A stretch of DNA of 64,000 bases, from contig NZ_PTJO01000003.1 in the NCBI RefSeq assembly GCF_003716585.1, forward strand, positions 248,001 to 312,000, read 5' to 3'. The position numbers and the translations under genes were made by a program. Shown one piece after another: positions 1 through 7,752 of the stretch. The notes under the pieces are model-generated. The model was not told the DNA's origin. It made no database searches and was given only the letters and a program-made list of their open reading frames with translations. This stretch comes from Corynebacterium alimapuense (GTDB taxonomy: Bacteria; Actinomycetota; Actinomycetes; Mycobacteriales; Mycobacteriaceae). The number at the start of each line of letters is the position of its first letter. Positions within the stretch are counted from its first letter, which is position 1.

Positions 1-488
1 GTTGCATCGGAATCGGCGGTTTCTCCCGACGGCTCTGCTGCATCTGAATCATCCGCAGCAGAGGAAGCCCCCGGAGCGTCAGCGGGGTCGTCTGATGTCT
101 CACCAGCAACGGTGAAGGTGGTCATACCGCGAGTGGAGTGACCATCTGAGGAAGTGATTTGGAAACCAATGCGATAGTCCCCTTCACCAGCCTCGATATC
201 TTCGGGAACCTGCAGAGTTACCCAACGCCCGTCTACCGTTGGTTCACCTGTAAACAGGATCTCATCGGTGGTGGCGTTAGACAGCGCAAAGGTATTGAAG
301 TCCTCTTTGACGTAGCCGGAAAACTCAAGGGAAAGCACTTCAGGAAATTCCTGGAGCACTTCCTTATCTGCGGGATCGCCGCCGATGACCACGTCATGAG
401 CCCACGCGGCAGGAGCAGCACAGGCAATAGTGCCGGTGATTGCTGCAGCGATCAGGCCGCTGACCACGTTGGATCGAAGCTTCAACAT
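1..488 (-). CDS. CopC-family copper-binding protein (partial, 3' end outside window)
   Basis: The minus strand reads open from an ATG at 488 to the window edge, so the C-terminus is missing. The translation starts with a signal peptide (MLKLRSNVV, a hydrophobic Ala/Gly stretch, then AAPAAWA). Cleavage there would leave a mature chain beginning HDVVIGGDPADKE. An N-terminal His, a beta-sandwich pattern and the late motif SSDGHSTRG followed by a TFTV strand match the CopC/YobA family, where the mature N-terminal His and the DGH residues bind copper(II) outside the membrane. After the domain comes an acidic Ser/Ala/Asp linker (about residue 125 on); actinobacterial members usually end in one membrane anchor, which would lie beyond position 1. 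Family assignment is firm; a role in copper uptake or resistance is inferred. Confidence 0.82.
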   Translation of the reverse strand, partial: MLKLRSNVVSGLIAAAITGTIACAAPAAWAHDVVIGGDPADKEVLQEFPEVLSLEFSGYVKEDFNTFALSNATTDEILFTGEPTVDGRWVTLQVPEDIEAGEGDYRIGFQITSSDGHSTRGMTTFTVAGETSDDPADAPGASSAADDSDAAEPSGETADSDA

Positions 489-868
489 CTAAATAATTCA
501 CCTTTTACTGTCGGGCAATACTGTCGGCAGGGCATGGAATGCCCACTATGTGTAGACATCATAAGACTAGTCGTAAAGAAATTGGATTTAGTTCCCGCGA
601 GATCCAACTCAGTCAAGCTCTTCGTGAGAGCACTGGAGCCAAAACGACGTTGAAAAACCTGATGACCTGCACAGAATTGACCAAAGCCAACCTGAGTTAA
701 ATTCATCCCCCGAGAGATTGCAGTGACCTGGCACACTACATGCGCCGATGGCATTGACAAAGATTGCACTCCTAGTGCAATAATTGCCAACGATTACATT
801 TACCGGATGATTTAGGCACCTATTTATCCGGTCATCATCATTCATCTTTCTCCTAGGAGCACCGCCTC
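489..868. other. Divergent intergenic region, copC-like / mmpL
   Basis: About 380 bases between divergent genes. Open frames here have no family resemblance or ribosome binding site. The right part holds the probable mmpL promoter (TTGACA at 754-759) and an eight-base-arm palindrome at 763-781; an RBS (AGGAG) precedes the mmpL ATG. I recognise nothing in the remainder. Confidence 0.6.
754..784 (+). promoter_or_regulatory. Probable mmpL promoter with embedded palindromic operator
   Basis: TTGACA at 754-759 is a consensus -35 element. About 18-19 bases downstream lies CAATAAT (778-784), an acceptable -10 region. Between them, and overlapping the -10, is a perfect inverted repeat, ATTGCACT-CCT-AGTGCAAT (763-781). 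A repressor bound there would block RNA polymerase. The TetR-family gene directly after mmpL is the obvious candidate, but that link is inferred from position only. Confidence 0.6.
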
Positions 869-3223
869 ATGGCGACCTTTTTATACAAGGTAGGCCGATC
901 CGCCTATCTCAACCGTTGGCGTTTCATCGCCGTCTGGATCATGCTGATCCTCGGCGCGGGAACCGCCGCCGTAAGCCTCACGCAGCCGACCTCCGACAGT
1001 TTCACCATCCCCGGACTCGAATCAGTCGAGACCGAAGCCCGGATCGGAGAGTACTTCGCTGACAGTGAAGATCTAGTCGAAGCTCCCACCGGAACGATCA
1101 TTATGCAGGCGCCGGAAGGCAGCACCCTTGCTGATCCTGCGATCTCTGAAGAGGTTGACGCCTTCCTGGCAGATCTGAGTGAGATCGATGGTCTCGTCGA
1201 TACCGACGCCCTCGTCTCCCCCGTCCTAGCAGCTGCCGGACTTGAGCAGCAGATGACGGCCCAAGCCAGCACCCAGGGGCTCTCCGAGGAGCAGGCTGCA
1301 GCCAATTTGGAAGCGATCAGCCCATTGTCCGCTGATGGCACTACCGGCACGGTCGGGGTCACTTTCGATGCTGATACCGCCATGGACATCGCCGAAGAAG
1401 ATCGAGATGCCTTCACCGCTGTCGTCGATGAATACTCCAGCGATGACTTAGAGATTGCCTATTCTGGCAACGCCTTCTTCGTGCAAGAGCTGTCCTTTAC
1501 CTCTGAGCTCATCGGTATTGCCGTGGCAGCACTCGTGCTCATCATCACCTTTGGATCCTTCATCGCCGCAGGTCTTCCCCTCTTGACCGGCGTCATTGGG
1601 GTGGGAATCGGCATCGCTGGTGTCTACGCAGCCACTGCCTTCACCGACAATATCTCCAGCATGACCCCCACCTTGGCCATGATGATCGGCTTGGCGGTGG
1701 GCATCGATTATGCCCTGTTTATCCTCTCTCGTTTCCGCAACGAACTGATCCACCACATCGGCGGAAATGACCTCTCCCCCAAGGATTTGGCCGATAAACT
1801 GCGGACAATTCCCTTCACCGAACGTGCCCACCTAGCAGGTCTTGCCGTAGGTAAGGCTGGCACTGCAGTGGTCTTCGCCGGTACAACGGTCATCATCGCG
1901 CTGGTCGCGCTCATGATCATTAACATCCCCTTCCTCAGCGCGATGGCCCTGGCTGCTGCGGCGACCGTCGCCATTGCCGTCTTCGTGGCAATCACTTTCC
2001 TTCCGGCCGTTCTCGGCGCGGTAGGAACCAAGGTCTTCGCCGGCCGTGCCCCGGTAGTTAAAGCTCCGGACCCAGAAGATGAAAAGCCCACCATGGGGCT
2101 CAAATGGGTTCGCCTAATTCGCGCCCGGCCCGTGGTATTCCTCGTCGGTGGCATCATCGTGCTTGCCTTGGCAGCTGCCCCGGCACTCAACATGCGCCTG
2201 GCGATGCCTTCAGATGGCACCTCCGCCCCGGGTACGCCCAGCCGAATTGCCTATGAAATGACCGAGGATGCCTTTGGTGCGGGCCGCAACGCTCCCATGA
2301 TTGCGCTCGTGGAAGCCGGTGAGCTGCCCGAGGAAGAACGTGGCATGGCTTTCGGCGCAGCGACGCTTGCTATCCAAGACACTGAAGGTGTGGTCAACGC
2401 TCAGATCATCGCGGTCAGCGATAATGGCGAAGCTGCGCAGGTCCTCATCACCCCGGAGTACGGTGCTAACGACGAAAACGCCGCCGTCGTACTCGAAGAT
2501 ATCCGTGCCAACGAGGAGCCGTTCAGCCAAGACACTGGTGCCAACTACTCGGTCACCGGCGTCACACCCGTGTACGAAGACATCTCCGAGCGTCTTTCCG
2601 AGGTGCTCCTCCCCTATGTCGCCATCATTATGGTGCTGGCATTCCTACTGCTGGTAGTGGTATTCCGTTCCTTGTGGGTACCGCTGATCGCAGCCTTGGG
2701 CTTCGGACTATCGGTTGCCGCAACCTTCGGCATCACCGTTGCGCTGTGGCAGGAAGGCTGGGGCGGAATCGTCTCCGACCCACAACCGATCATCAGCTTC
2801 CTGCCCATCATCTGCATCGGCATCGTCTTCGGCCTAGCTATGGACTACCAAGTCTTCCTGGTCACTCGCATGCGAGAAGGTTGGGTCCACGGCAAGACTG
2901 CGGCGAATGCGACGTCGAATGGCTTCAAACACGGCGCCCGCGTGGTCACCGCTGCGGCACTGATCATGATGAGCGTGTTCGCAGCGTTTATGCTGGTGGA
3001 TGAACAATTCATTAAGGTCATCGGCTTCGCACTGGCTATCGCGGTCTTCCTAGATGCCTTCATTGTGCGCATGACTATCATTCCGGCGACCATGTTCCTG
3101 CTCGGCGAGCGGGCCTGGAAACTCCCGAAGTGGATCGATCGAATCCTCCCCAAGGTAGATATTGAGGGAGAGTCCCTGACCAATATTTCCAACCATGAGG
3201 CAGTAACGGAGCCCTCGGCTTAA
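869..3223 (+). CDS. MMPL/RND family membrane transporter
   Basis: A 784-residue proton-driven exporter of the MMPL branch of the RND superfamily, which in corynebacteria and mycobacteria moves lipids or drugs across the cytoplasmic membrane. The chain has the duplicated RND plan: one N-terminal helix (about 18-38), a large extracytoplasmic loop (about 40-205), a bundle of helices to about 385, then a second helix-loop-bundle half ending near 745. Each half carries the charged proton-relay motif, GLAVGIDYALF near 275 and GLAMDYQVFL near 655. The ATG start has AGGAG about 10 bases upstream. A TetR-type regulator follows 35 bases downstream and a palindrome sits in the promoter, suggesting local repression. 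Substrate is not evident; the tail is short, unlike the long C-termini of some mycolate-transporting MmpL proteins. Confidence 0.9.
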   Translation: MATFLYKVGRSAYLNRWRFIAVWIMLILGAGTAAVSLTQPTSDSFTIPGLESVETEARIGEYFADSEDLVEAPTGTIIMQAPEGSTLADPAISEEVDAFLADLSEIDGLVDTDALVSPVLAAAGLEQQMTAQASTQGLSEEQAAANLEAISPLSADGTTGTVGVTFDADTAMDIAEEDRDAFTAVVDEYSSDDLEIAYSGNAFFVQELSFTSELIGIAVAALVLIITFGSFIAAGLPLLTGVIGVGIGIAGVYAATAFTDNISSMTPTLAMMIGLAVGIDYALFILSRFRNELIHHIGGNDLSPKDLADKLRTIPFTERAHLAGLAVGKAGTAVVFAGTTVIIALVALMIINIPFLSAMALAAAATVAIAVFVAITFLPAVLGAVGTKVFAGRAPVVKAPDPEDEKPTMGLKWVRLIRARPVVFLVGGIIVLALAAAPALNMRLAMPSDGTSAPGTPSRIAYEMTEDAFGAGRNAPMIALVEAGELPEEERGMAFGAATLAIQDTEGVVNAQIIAVSDNGEAAQVLITPEYGANDENAAVVLEDIRANEEPFSQDTGANYSVTGVTPVYEDISERLSEVLLPYVAIIMVLAFLLLVVVFRSLWVPLIAALGFGLSVAATFGITVALWQEGWGGIVSDPQPIISFLPIICIGIVFGLAMDYQVFLVTRMREGWVHGKTAANATSNGFKHGARVVTAAALIMMSVFAAFMLVDEQFIKVIGFALAIAVFLDAFIVRMTIIPATMFLLGERAWKLPKWIDRILPKVDIEGESLTNISNHEAVTEPSA

Positions 3224-3230
3224 GCCGAGG
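3213..3230. repeat. Perfect palindrome spanning the mmpL stop codon
   Basis: CCTCGGCTTAAGCCGAGG is a perfect 18-base palindrome whose centre includes the TAA stop of the MMPL gene. In RNA it would form a seven-pair GC-rich stem with a TTAA loop. No T-run follows, so a classical intrinsic terminator is unlikely; it could reduce read-through into the regulator gene or protect the mRNA end. Confidence 0.6.
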
Positions 3231-3258
3231 CAAAACCGAACTCGGGAAGTAAAAGACT

Positions 3259-3852
3259 GTGATTATCAGCCGACGAGAGAAGAAGAAGCAACGCACCAGG
3301 CTCGACCTGGCTACCGCAGCGGTGGAGCTTCTGGTGAGCGAAGGTGAGGAAGGTGCGACCGTAGCAGCCATCGCGGCTCGAGCCGGAGTATCAACCAGGA
3401 CCTTCCATAATTACTTTGCCGCCCGCGAGGACGCATTTCTTTACTTCATCGAAATCACAGTCCGGAACTGGGTGAGCCAGGTCGAGGATATGCCCGAGGG
3501 CTTGGCTCCCCATGATTTGATGCGGCGCGCTATCTCTGCGATGTGTGCTCGACCCGATAATGATCTGGCTGCTCCACCCAACCTGGTCACTGTCGGCGAG
3601 CATGTAGCCGCCAATCTAGGACCAGCTGGACGCGAGCGAGCTCGACGGATCTTCGATGGGCTGCAGGACACGCTCATCGCACGTTCACATGGATCGCTGA
3701 CTGAACTACGGGCTCTGACCCTGATCAATGTCAGTCTGGCGGTGTCTGGAACCGTTTTTGAGATCGCCCAGCGCAATCAGATCCCACCCGGGCCTCAACT
3801 CCAAGAGATGCTTGACGACGCCTTTAGTTTCGTCGCCGAAGGTTACCGATAG
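3259..3852 (+). CDS. TetR family transcriptional regulator
   Basis: A 197-residue TetR-type repressor. The first 60 residues form the typical N-terminal helix-turn-helix: a basic start (RREKKKQRTR), AATELL-like helix, then VAAIAARAGVSTRTFHNYFA, where the recognition helix ends in the conserved HNYF. The rest is a helical ligand-binding domain with no signature I can assign. GTG start; GGAAG lies some 12 bases upstream, so the start is moderately sure. It is 35 bases behind the MMPL exporter and probably co-transcribed, the usual arrangement of an efflux pump and its ligand-responsive repressor. Its likely operator is the palindrome at 763-781. Confidence 0.88.
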   Translation: MIISRREKKKQRTRLDLATAAVELLVSEGEEGATVAAIAARAGVSTRTFHNYFAAREDAFLYFIEITVRNWVSQVEDMPEGLAPHDLMRRAISAMCARPDNDLAAPPNLVTVGEHVAANLGPAGRERARRIFDGLQDTLIARSHGSLTELRALTLINVSLAVSGTVFEIAQRNQIPPGPQLQEMLDDAFSFVAEGYR

Positions 3853-3871
3853 GTAGGTTGCGGTCGAGGAT

Positions 3872-4567
3872 TTATTCCCCGGCCGCAAACTGCTCGATAT
3901 CCTGAATCGAGCCAGCGACCATGATCAGATCCCCCGCACGGAGTACATCTGTCATCTCTGCGCGCCGAAAATGCCCCTCTCGAGGACGCACCGCGAGAAT
4001 CTGAACAGACTTTCCGCGAGGATTAATGACCTCTTCTATCGTGTGATCGAGCGCGCGTACTGGCGGCGCAATTTTTGCCACCCCAAAACCCCGCTCGAAC
4101 TCTAGATAGTCTTGGAGTTGACTACCGATCATGTGCGCCACTCGGCGCCCAGTATCGGCTTCTGGCCGAATGATGTGATGGACGCCAATCTGACCCAGAA
4201 TTTTAGCGTGGGCCTGGTTATCAGCTTTAGCCCATATAGAAGGCACACCCATATCTACCACCGCCGAAGCGGTCAGCAGCGACTGCTCAATATGACGACC
4301 GATACCGATAACTACTCGGGTGGCCTCAGCGACTCCAATCTGCTGGAGTACCTCCGGGCTAGTGGTATCGGCGGTAACGACGTGATCAAAGGTCGCCGAA
4401 AGCTCCTGGACGATTTTGGGGTCACGATCAGCACCAAGTACTTCCACCCCACTGGCTGTGAGCTCTTCGCCCAGTGCCTGGCCGAACTTGCCAAGCCCGA
4501 GGATAAAAACCGGCCCATTAGCAGCCTTATGTTCCCGATACTTACCGCGGGTAAATATGTTAACCAA
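3872..4567 (-). CDS. ktrA: TrkA/KtrA-type potassium uptake regulatory subunit (RCK domains)
   Basis: Cytoplasmic gating subunit of a Ktr potassium uptake system. An N-terminal RCK/TrkA-N Rossmann domain shows the nucleotide motif GLGKFGQ, with an acidic strand end (GADRD) about 20 residues later. A TrkA-C domain occupies roughly residues 145-225. The frame extends upstream to an ATG at 4612, but I prefer the TTG at 4567: it is preceded by AGAGAGG at good spacing, overlaps the ktrB stop by eight bases (translational coupling) and gives 231 residues, a normal KtrA length. The protein ends in a conserved RCK-like segment (GDLIMVAGSIQDIEQF). It forms an octameric ring on the KtrB dimer and responds to ATP/ADP in characterised homologues. 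Confidence 0.9.
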   Translation of the reverse strand: MVNIFTRGKYREHKAANGPVFILGLGKFGQALGEELTASGVEVLGADRDPKIVQELSATFDHVVTADTTSPEVLQQIGVAEATRVVIGIGRHIEQSLLTASAVVDMGVPSIWAKADNQAHAKILGQIGVHHIIRPEADTGRRVAHMIGSQLQDYLEFERGFGVAKIAPPVRALDHTIEEVINPRGKSVQILAVRPREGHFRRAEMTDVLRAGDLIMVAGSIQDIEQFAAGE

Positions 4568-5957
4568 TGAAGGGCCTCTCTTCTGGATAATCAAATTTGC
4601 GCCCATGAGCACGGGCAGCGACTGCTGTGGCTAATGCTAGTGGCCCGATCCTGCCTGCGAACATCAACACAGCAATCAAGATCTGCGCAAGCTCTGGCAA
4701 CTCTGCGGTGATCCCGGTCGACAGTCCCACTGTGGAAAAAGCGCTAATAACTTCAAACAGCACCTGATCTGCTTTCAGATCTGGTGCTAGCAACAAGATT
4801 GTCATCGTTGCCCCCAGGATTAGTGCTACCGATCCGGTCAAAATGACCAATGCTTGACGCACAACGCTGCTTCTAATCGTCCGACCAAACACAGCCACCG
4901 AGCTATCGCCCCGAATCTCCGCTGCTACGGCTGCTACCAAAACAATCGCGGTAGTGATTTTCAACCCGCCCGCGGTACCACCCGATCCGCCACCAATAAA
5001 CATCAGCAGATCTGTGCCCATCCAGGTGGCAGGATGAAAATCTACGTAGTCAACGGAATTGAATCCTGCGGTACGGGGGCTAACACCAGAAAAGAAGGCG
5101 TTGAGAAGGCGAACGCCAGCACTTGACTCGTCTTGAGAATCCGTAGCTGAGCCCACATGAACCAACGCCCGATTCCATTCCACCAATGCCACCAGAGCAG
5201 TACCCGCCACCACGAGGACCACTGTGCCAATGAAGGTAAACCGAGCGGTCAGGCTCCATCTGCGAACCGGTTTGCCCGACATCTTGCGCTTAGCCCTACG
5301 CGTGGCCTCCAACAACACTGGAAAGCCGATGCCGCCAATCATGAGAGCGAACGCTAGGGGCAGCAAAATACCAGCATCAGAGGCAAAACCCACGACGTTA
5401 TCTGAGTAGAGCGCAAAACCTGCATTATTGAATCCAGAGATCGCGTGGAAAATTCCCTCCCAGATGGCTCTTCCCCAGGAATATCCATAATTGCCGTGAA
5501 AACGGATTGCTAAAAACACCGCAACGAGCGTTTCCACCGCCAGGGTAAAAAGTACCGTTGCCCGGATCACCCAAACTACATCGCCTAGGTCAGCCCCTCG
5601 CCCCTCAGCAGTAGCTCCCAACCGGCTCCGAAGCCCCAGTCGGCCGGCCAGGATTAACCCCAGTAGTGAGGCCAAAGTCATGAAACCCAATCCACCGATT
5701 TGGATAAGCAGCAGGATGGTCACCAAACCCAACCAGGACCAGTGGACCGCCGTGTCAAGGGTGATCAAACCAGTCAAACTGGTAGCTGAGGTAGCGGTAA
5801 AAAAGGCATCTGCCAGCGGAGTAATGCGGCCATCTGCAGAACTCCACGGAGACATCAAGATGGCAGTACCAATGCCAATGATGCCCATAAAACCAAGCGC
5901 CACTGCCACCGTAGGGCGATAAGGGCGCTGACCAAGACTGGTAGTGGTGTGACTCAC
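4560..5957 (-). CDS. ktrB: TrkH/KtrB family potassium uptake membrane subunit
   Basis: Pore-forming subunit of the Ktr potassium uptake system, 465 residues. It has the fourfold membrane-pore-membrane repeat of the TrkH/KtrB family, with short pore loops such as SLTGLI, GFNNAGF, RTAGFN and STVGLSTG, each contributing the selectivity-filter glycine. The GGGSGGTAGGLKITT stretch before the third-to-fourth repeat is a family hallmark (the gating-loop region). GTG/ATG choice: ATG at 5957 fits. The gene overlaps ktrA, the cytoplasmic partner, so both subunits are made from one message. It lies leftward of tRNA-Val and is separated from it by a strong terminator. C. glutamicum has a related system elsewhere, so this position is not part of the conserved block. 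Confidence 0.92.
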   Translation of the reverse strand: MSHTTTSLGQRPYRPTVAVALGFMGIIGIGTAILMSPWSSADGRITPLADAFFTATSATSLTGLITLDTAVHWSWLGLVTILLLIQIGGLGFMTLASLLGLILAGRLGLRSRLGATAEGRGADLGDVVWVIRATVLFTLAVETLVAVFLAIRFHGNYGYSWGRAIWEGIFHAISGFNNAGFALYSDNVVGFASDAGILLPLAFALMIGGIGFPVLLEATRRAKRKMSGKPVRRWSLTARFTFIGTVVLVVAGTALVALVEWNRALVHVGSATDSQDESSAGVRLLNAFFSGVSPRTAGFNSVDYVDFHPATWMGTDLLMFIGGGSGGTAGGLKITTAIVLVAAVAAEIRGDSSVAVFGRTIRSSVVRQALVILTGSVALILGATMTILLLAPDLKADQVLFEVISAFSTVGLSTGITAELPELAQILIAVLMFAGRIGPLALATAVAARAHGRKFDYPEERPFIG

Positions 5958-5981
5958 CGCGTAGATGATACTCCCCTAACA

Positions 5982-6033
5982 GAAAAACGCGCAGGCTTCT
6001 CACAGATTCGAAGAATCTAGAGGCCTGCGCGTT
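5982..6033 (-). terminator. Intrinsic terminator after tRNA-Val(CAC)
   Basis: An 11-pair stem (AACGCGCAGGC at 5986-5996 with GCCTGCGCGTT at 6023-6033) encloses a second small hairpin (AGATTC/GAATCT). On the minus strand it is followed by a T-run, so it terminates tRNA-Val transcription before ktrB. Confidence 0.8.
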
Positions 6034-6041
6034 AATAATGG

Positions 6042-6113
6042 TGGTCCTAGCTGGGTTCGAACCAGCGACCTTTCCGGTGTGAACGGAACGCTCTTCCACT
6101 GAGCCATAGGACC
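6042..6113 (-). tRNA. tRNA-Val (anticodon CAC)
   Basis: A 72-base cloverleaf on the minus strand: acceptor GGTCCTA/TAGGACC, D arm GCTC...GAGC, anticodon stem TTCCG/CGGAA around loop TTCACAC (anticodon CAC, decoding GUG), T arm GCTGG-TTCGAAC-CAGC, discriminator A. The CCA end is partly encoded (ACCA reads from the acceptor and discriminator). A strong terminator lies directly downstream. Confidence 0.93.
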
Positions 6114-6354
6114 ATTGCGTGCGTTGAAAAATATTACACGGCACTCCACTTGCGGCCTAATCCGCAGGTGAATACAGTTTTCTCTGCAATCAGCCCGGAA
6201 AACCCGCCCTAAAATGACACCACGGTAGTTAACACCACCCTGACGGCAGGCAAATACACCCTCCGACCACGGGATTTGGAACTAGGACACCGATGAGGAT
6301 AAAGTTTCATCTCGCACCGATTGAATGCAACGAAAGCTGCTAAGAACGGTGTGT

Positions 6355-6427
6355 GCGGATGTAGCGCAGTTGGTAGCGCATCACCTTGCCAAGGTGAGGG
6401 TCGCGAGTTCGAGTCTCGTCATCCGCT
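6355..6427 (+). tRNA. tRNA-Gly (anticodon GCC), copy 1
   Basis: A 73-base cloverleaf: acceptor GCGGATG/CATCCGC, D arm GCGC/GCGC, anticodon stem TCACC/GGTGA with loop TTGCCAA (GCC, decoding GGC and GGU), T arm GCGAG-TTCGAGT-CTCGT, discriminator T. First of three identical copies in this cluster. Confidence 0.95.
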
Positions 6428-6463
6428 CTCATTTCACCGGGCCAATCGGTAAGAAATGAACCC

Positions 6464-6535
6464 GCGCGATTAGCTCAGCGGGAGAGCACTTCCCTGACAC
6501 GGAAGGGGTCACTGGTTCAATCCCAGTATCGCGCA
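6464..6535 (+). tRNA. tRNA-Val (anticodon GAC), copy 1
   Basis: A 72-base cloverleaf: acceptor GCGCGAT/ATCGCGC, D arm GCTC...GAGC, anticodon stem CTTCC/GGAAG with loop CTGACAC (GAC, decoding GUC and GUU), T arm ACTGG-TTCAATC-CCAGT, discriminator A. An identical copy is at 6756-6827. Confidence 0.95.
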
Positions 6536-6554
6536 CAGAGGGTTAAACCTCGAT

Positions 6555-6627
6555 GCGGATGTAGCGCAGTTGGTAGCGCATCACCTTGCCAAGGTGAGGG
6601 TCGCGAGTTCGAGTCTCGTCATCCGCT
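6555..6627 (+). tRNA. tRNA-Gly (anticodon GCC), copy 2
   Basis: Identical in sequence to the tRNA-Gly at 6355-6427; lies 19 bases after tRNA-Val copy 1, within the first unit of the 168-bp duplication. Confidence 0.95.
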
Positions 6628-6672
6628 CTGGTACCTTTATATCTTAGGGTTCCTAAGGCGGTAATCGCCAAC

Positions 6673-6743
6673 GGTGGAATGGCCGAGTGGCGAGGCAACG
6701 GTCTGCAAAACCGTGCACACGGGTTCGATTCCCGTTTCCACCT
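6673..6743 (+). tRNA. tRNA-Cys (anticodon GCA)
   Basis: A 71-base cloverleaf: acceptor GGTGGAA/TTCCACC, D arm GCC/GGC, anticodon stem ACGGT/ACCGT with loop CTGCAAA (GCA), T arm ACGGG-TTCGATT-CCCGT, discriminator T. It is a single copy sitting between the two duplicated Val-Gly units. Confidence 0.94.
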
Positions 6744-6755
6744 CTAGATAGTCCC

Positions 6756-6827
6756 GCGCGATTAGCTCAGCGGGAGAGCACTTCCCTGACACGGAAGGGG
6801 TCACTGGTTCAATCCCAGTATCGCGCA
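6756..6827 (+). tRNA. tRNA-Val (anticodon GAC), copy 2
   Basis: Same sequence as 6464-6535; starts unit 2 of the duplication, 12 bases after tRNA-Cys. Confidence 0.95.
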
Positions 6828-6846
6828 CAGAGGGTTAAACCTCGAT

Positions 6847-6919
6847 GCGGATGTAGCGCAGTTGGTAGCGCATCACCTTGCCAAGGTGAGGGTCGCGAGT
6901 TCGAGTCTCGTCATCCGCT
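6847..6919 (+). tRNA. tRNA-Gly (anticodon GCC), copy 3
   Basis: Third identical tRNA-Gly(GCC). It is the last gene of the cluster and is followed seven bases later by a strong terminator. Confidence 0.95.
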
Positions 6920-6926
6920 CCACATC

Positions 6927-6959
6927 AACCCAATCTAGGTTTCCTAGATTGGGTTTTTT
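6927..6959 (+). terminator. Intrinsic terminator of the tRNA cluster
   Basis: A perfect 13-pair stem (AACCCAATCTAGG at 6927-6939 with CCTAGATTGGGTT at 6943-6955), TTT loop, then a T-run. It ends the Gly-Val-Gly-Cys-Val-Gly transcript. Confidence 0.93.
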
Positions 6960-6997
6960 CCTGCCCTGATCATTTCCCCTGGGTATGCTCGGGTGCC

Positions 6998-7726
6998 ATG
7001 CGCCCCTCCCCGACTGCTATCGACCCCGCAGATCTCATCGGCCCGGTCCAAGAACCGGGTTTCCCAGAACTAAGAGCTATCGCAGTAACTACCCTTGGTG
7101 GTGGAGCTAGCCTGAGTGGCACTTCTGAATCTCTCGGCAATGACACTGACACTGCTCTGCTGCTAGGACTTCGTCAATGGTCCGATGTCGTCTTGGTAGG
7201 TGCCAAGACAGCCGCGGCAGAAGACTATGCCGGCGTACGTTCTACCCCCTCGCGAAAGACCCCTGCCCCGCTGGCAGTAATCACGCGTTCTCTTTCTCTT
7301 GATCCCGGCAGCCGCCTGTTCACCGACACCGATACGCCACCGCTGATTCTTATCCCCCAAGAATCACTCGAGGATCCTGCCTTGAATTCACAGCGCCACC
7401 GTTTAGTCGATGCTGGCGCTCAACTGATCTCCACCGGCCAAGGTAGTGCCCAAGAGATCATCGCAGCCTTACATGCTCTCGGATATGCCCGGATCGCCTG
7501 CGAAGGCGGACCTGGGATCTACGCCATGCTGTTTGAAGCAAACTTGGTCGATATCTTGCACCTGACCATCGAGCCGGTGGCTCACGCGCCCGTCGAAAAG
7601 CAGTTGTTCTCCCCTAGACCAGATAGCGGAGGATTCGCTCATCGACTGCAGCTAGAAGATGCTTCCACCACTGCCGATAGCACGATGTTCTTACGCTATA
7701 AAAGGGGTGTTGAACTCCACTTTTAG
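6998..7726 (+). CDS. RibD C-terminal-domain reductase (DHFR-like fold), Rv2671 type
   Basis: A 242-residue stand-alone RibD C-terminal reductase domain, without the N-terminal deaminase domain of bifunctional RibD. Recognisable features are the substrate/NADPH region around TTLGGGASLSG, the VGAKTAAAEDY stretch following an Asp-Val-Val-Leu strand, and the conserved EGGPGIYAML motif near 165. The M. tuberculosis counterpart Rv2671 lies in the same order before aftC and is known to reduce dihydrofolate in vitro, so the true substrate may be a pterin or flavin-pathway pyrimidine. ATG start; it begins 39 bases after the tRNA terminator and is followed 26 bases on by aftC. Physiological role undecided. 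Confidence 0.85.
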   Translation: MRPSPTAIDPADLIGPVQEPGFPELRAIAVTTLGGGASLSGTSESLGNDTDTALLLGLRQWSDVVLVGAKTAAAEDYAGVRSTPSRKTPAPLAVITRSLSLDPGSRLFTDTDTPPLILIPQESLEDPALNSQRHRLVDAGAQLISTGQGSAQEIIAALHALGYARIACEGGPGIYAMLFEANLVDILHLTIEPVAHAPVEKQLFSPRPDSGGFAHRLQLEDASTTADSTMFLRYKRGVELHF

Positions 7727-7752
7727 ATCGGTCTTAAGTTATTGTAATTGTC

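Larger units (their letters stand above)
6461..6628 (+). repeat. 168-bp exact duplication, unit 1 (tRNA-Val + tRNA-Gly)
   Basis: This stretch, containing tRNA-Val(GAC), a 19-base spacer and tRNA-Gly(GCC), recurs without a mismatch that I can find at 6753-6920. The copies lie in direct orientation 292 bases apart and flank tRNA-Cys. Confidence 0.9.
6753..6920 (+). repeat. 168-bp exact duplication, unit 2 (tRNA-Val + tRNA-Gly)
   Basis: Second copy of the unit at 6461-6628, including the spacer between the two tRNA genes. A duplication this exact is either recent or kept identical by gene conversion. Confidence 0.9.

Noticed and set aside
159..653. 164-residue plus-strand frame over the CopC-like gene start
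   Set aside because: Runs through the opposite strand of a gene with signal peptide and CopC motifs, and has no homologue that I recognise.
1448..2220. Long antisense frames within the MMPL gene
   Set aside because: Composition is that of a mirror of GC-rich coding sequence; the sense gene is complete.
6355..6919. Regular repeats at 6355, 6555 and 6847 as a CRISPR-like array
   Set aside because: The repeats are three identical tRNA-Gly genes with full cloverleaf structure.
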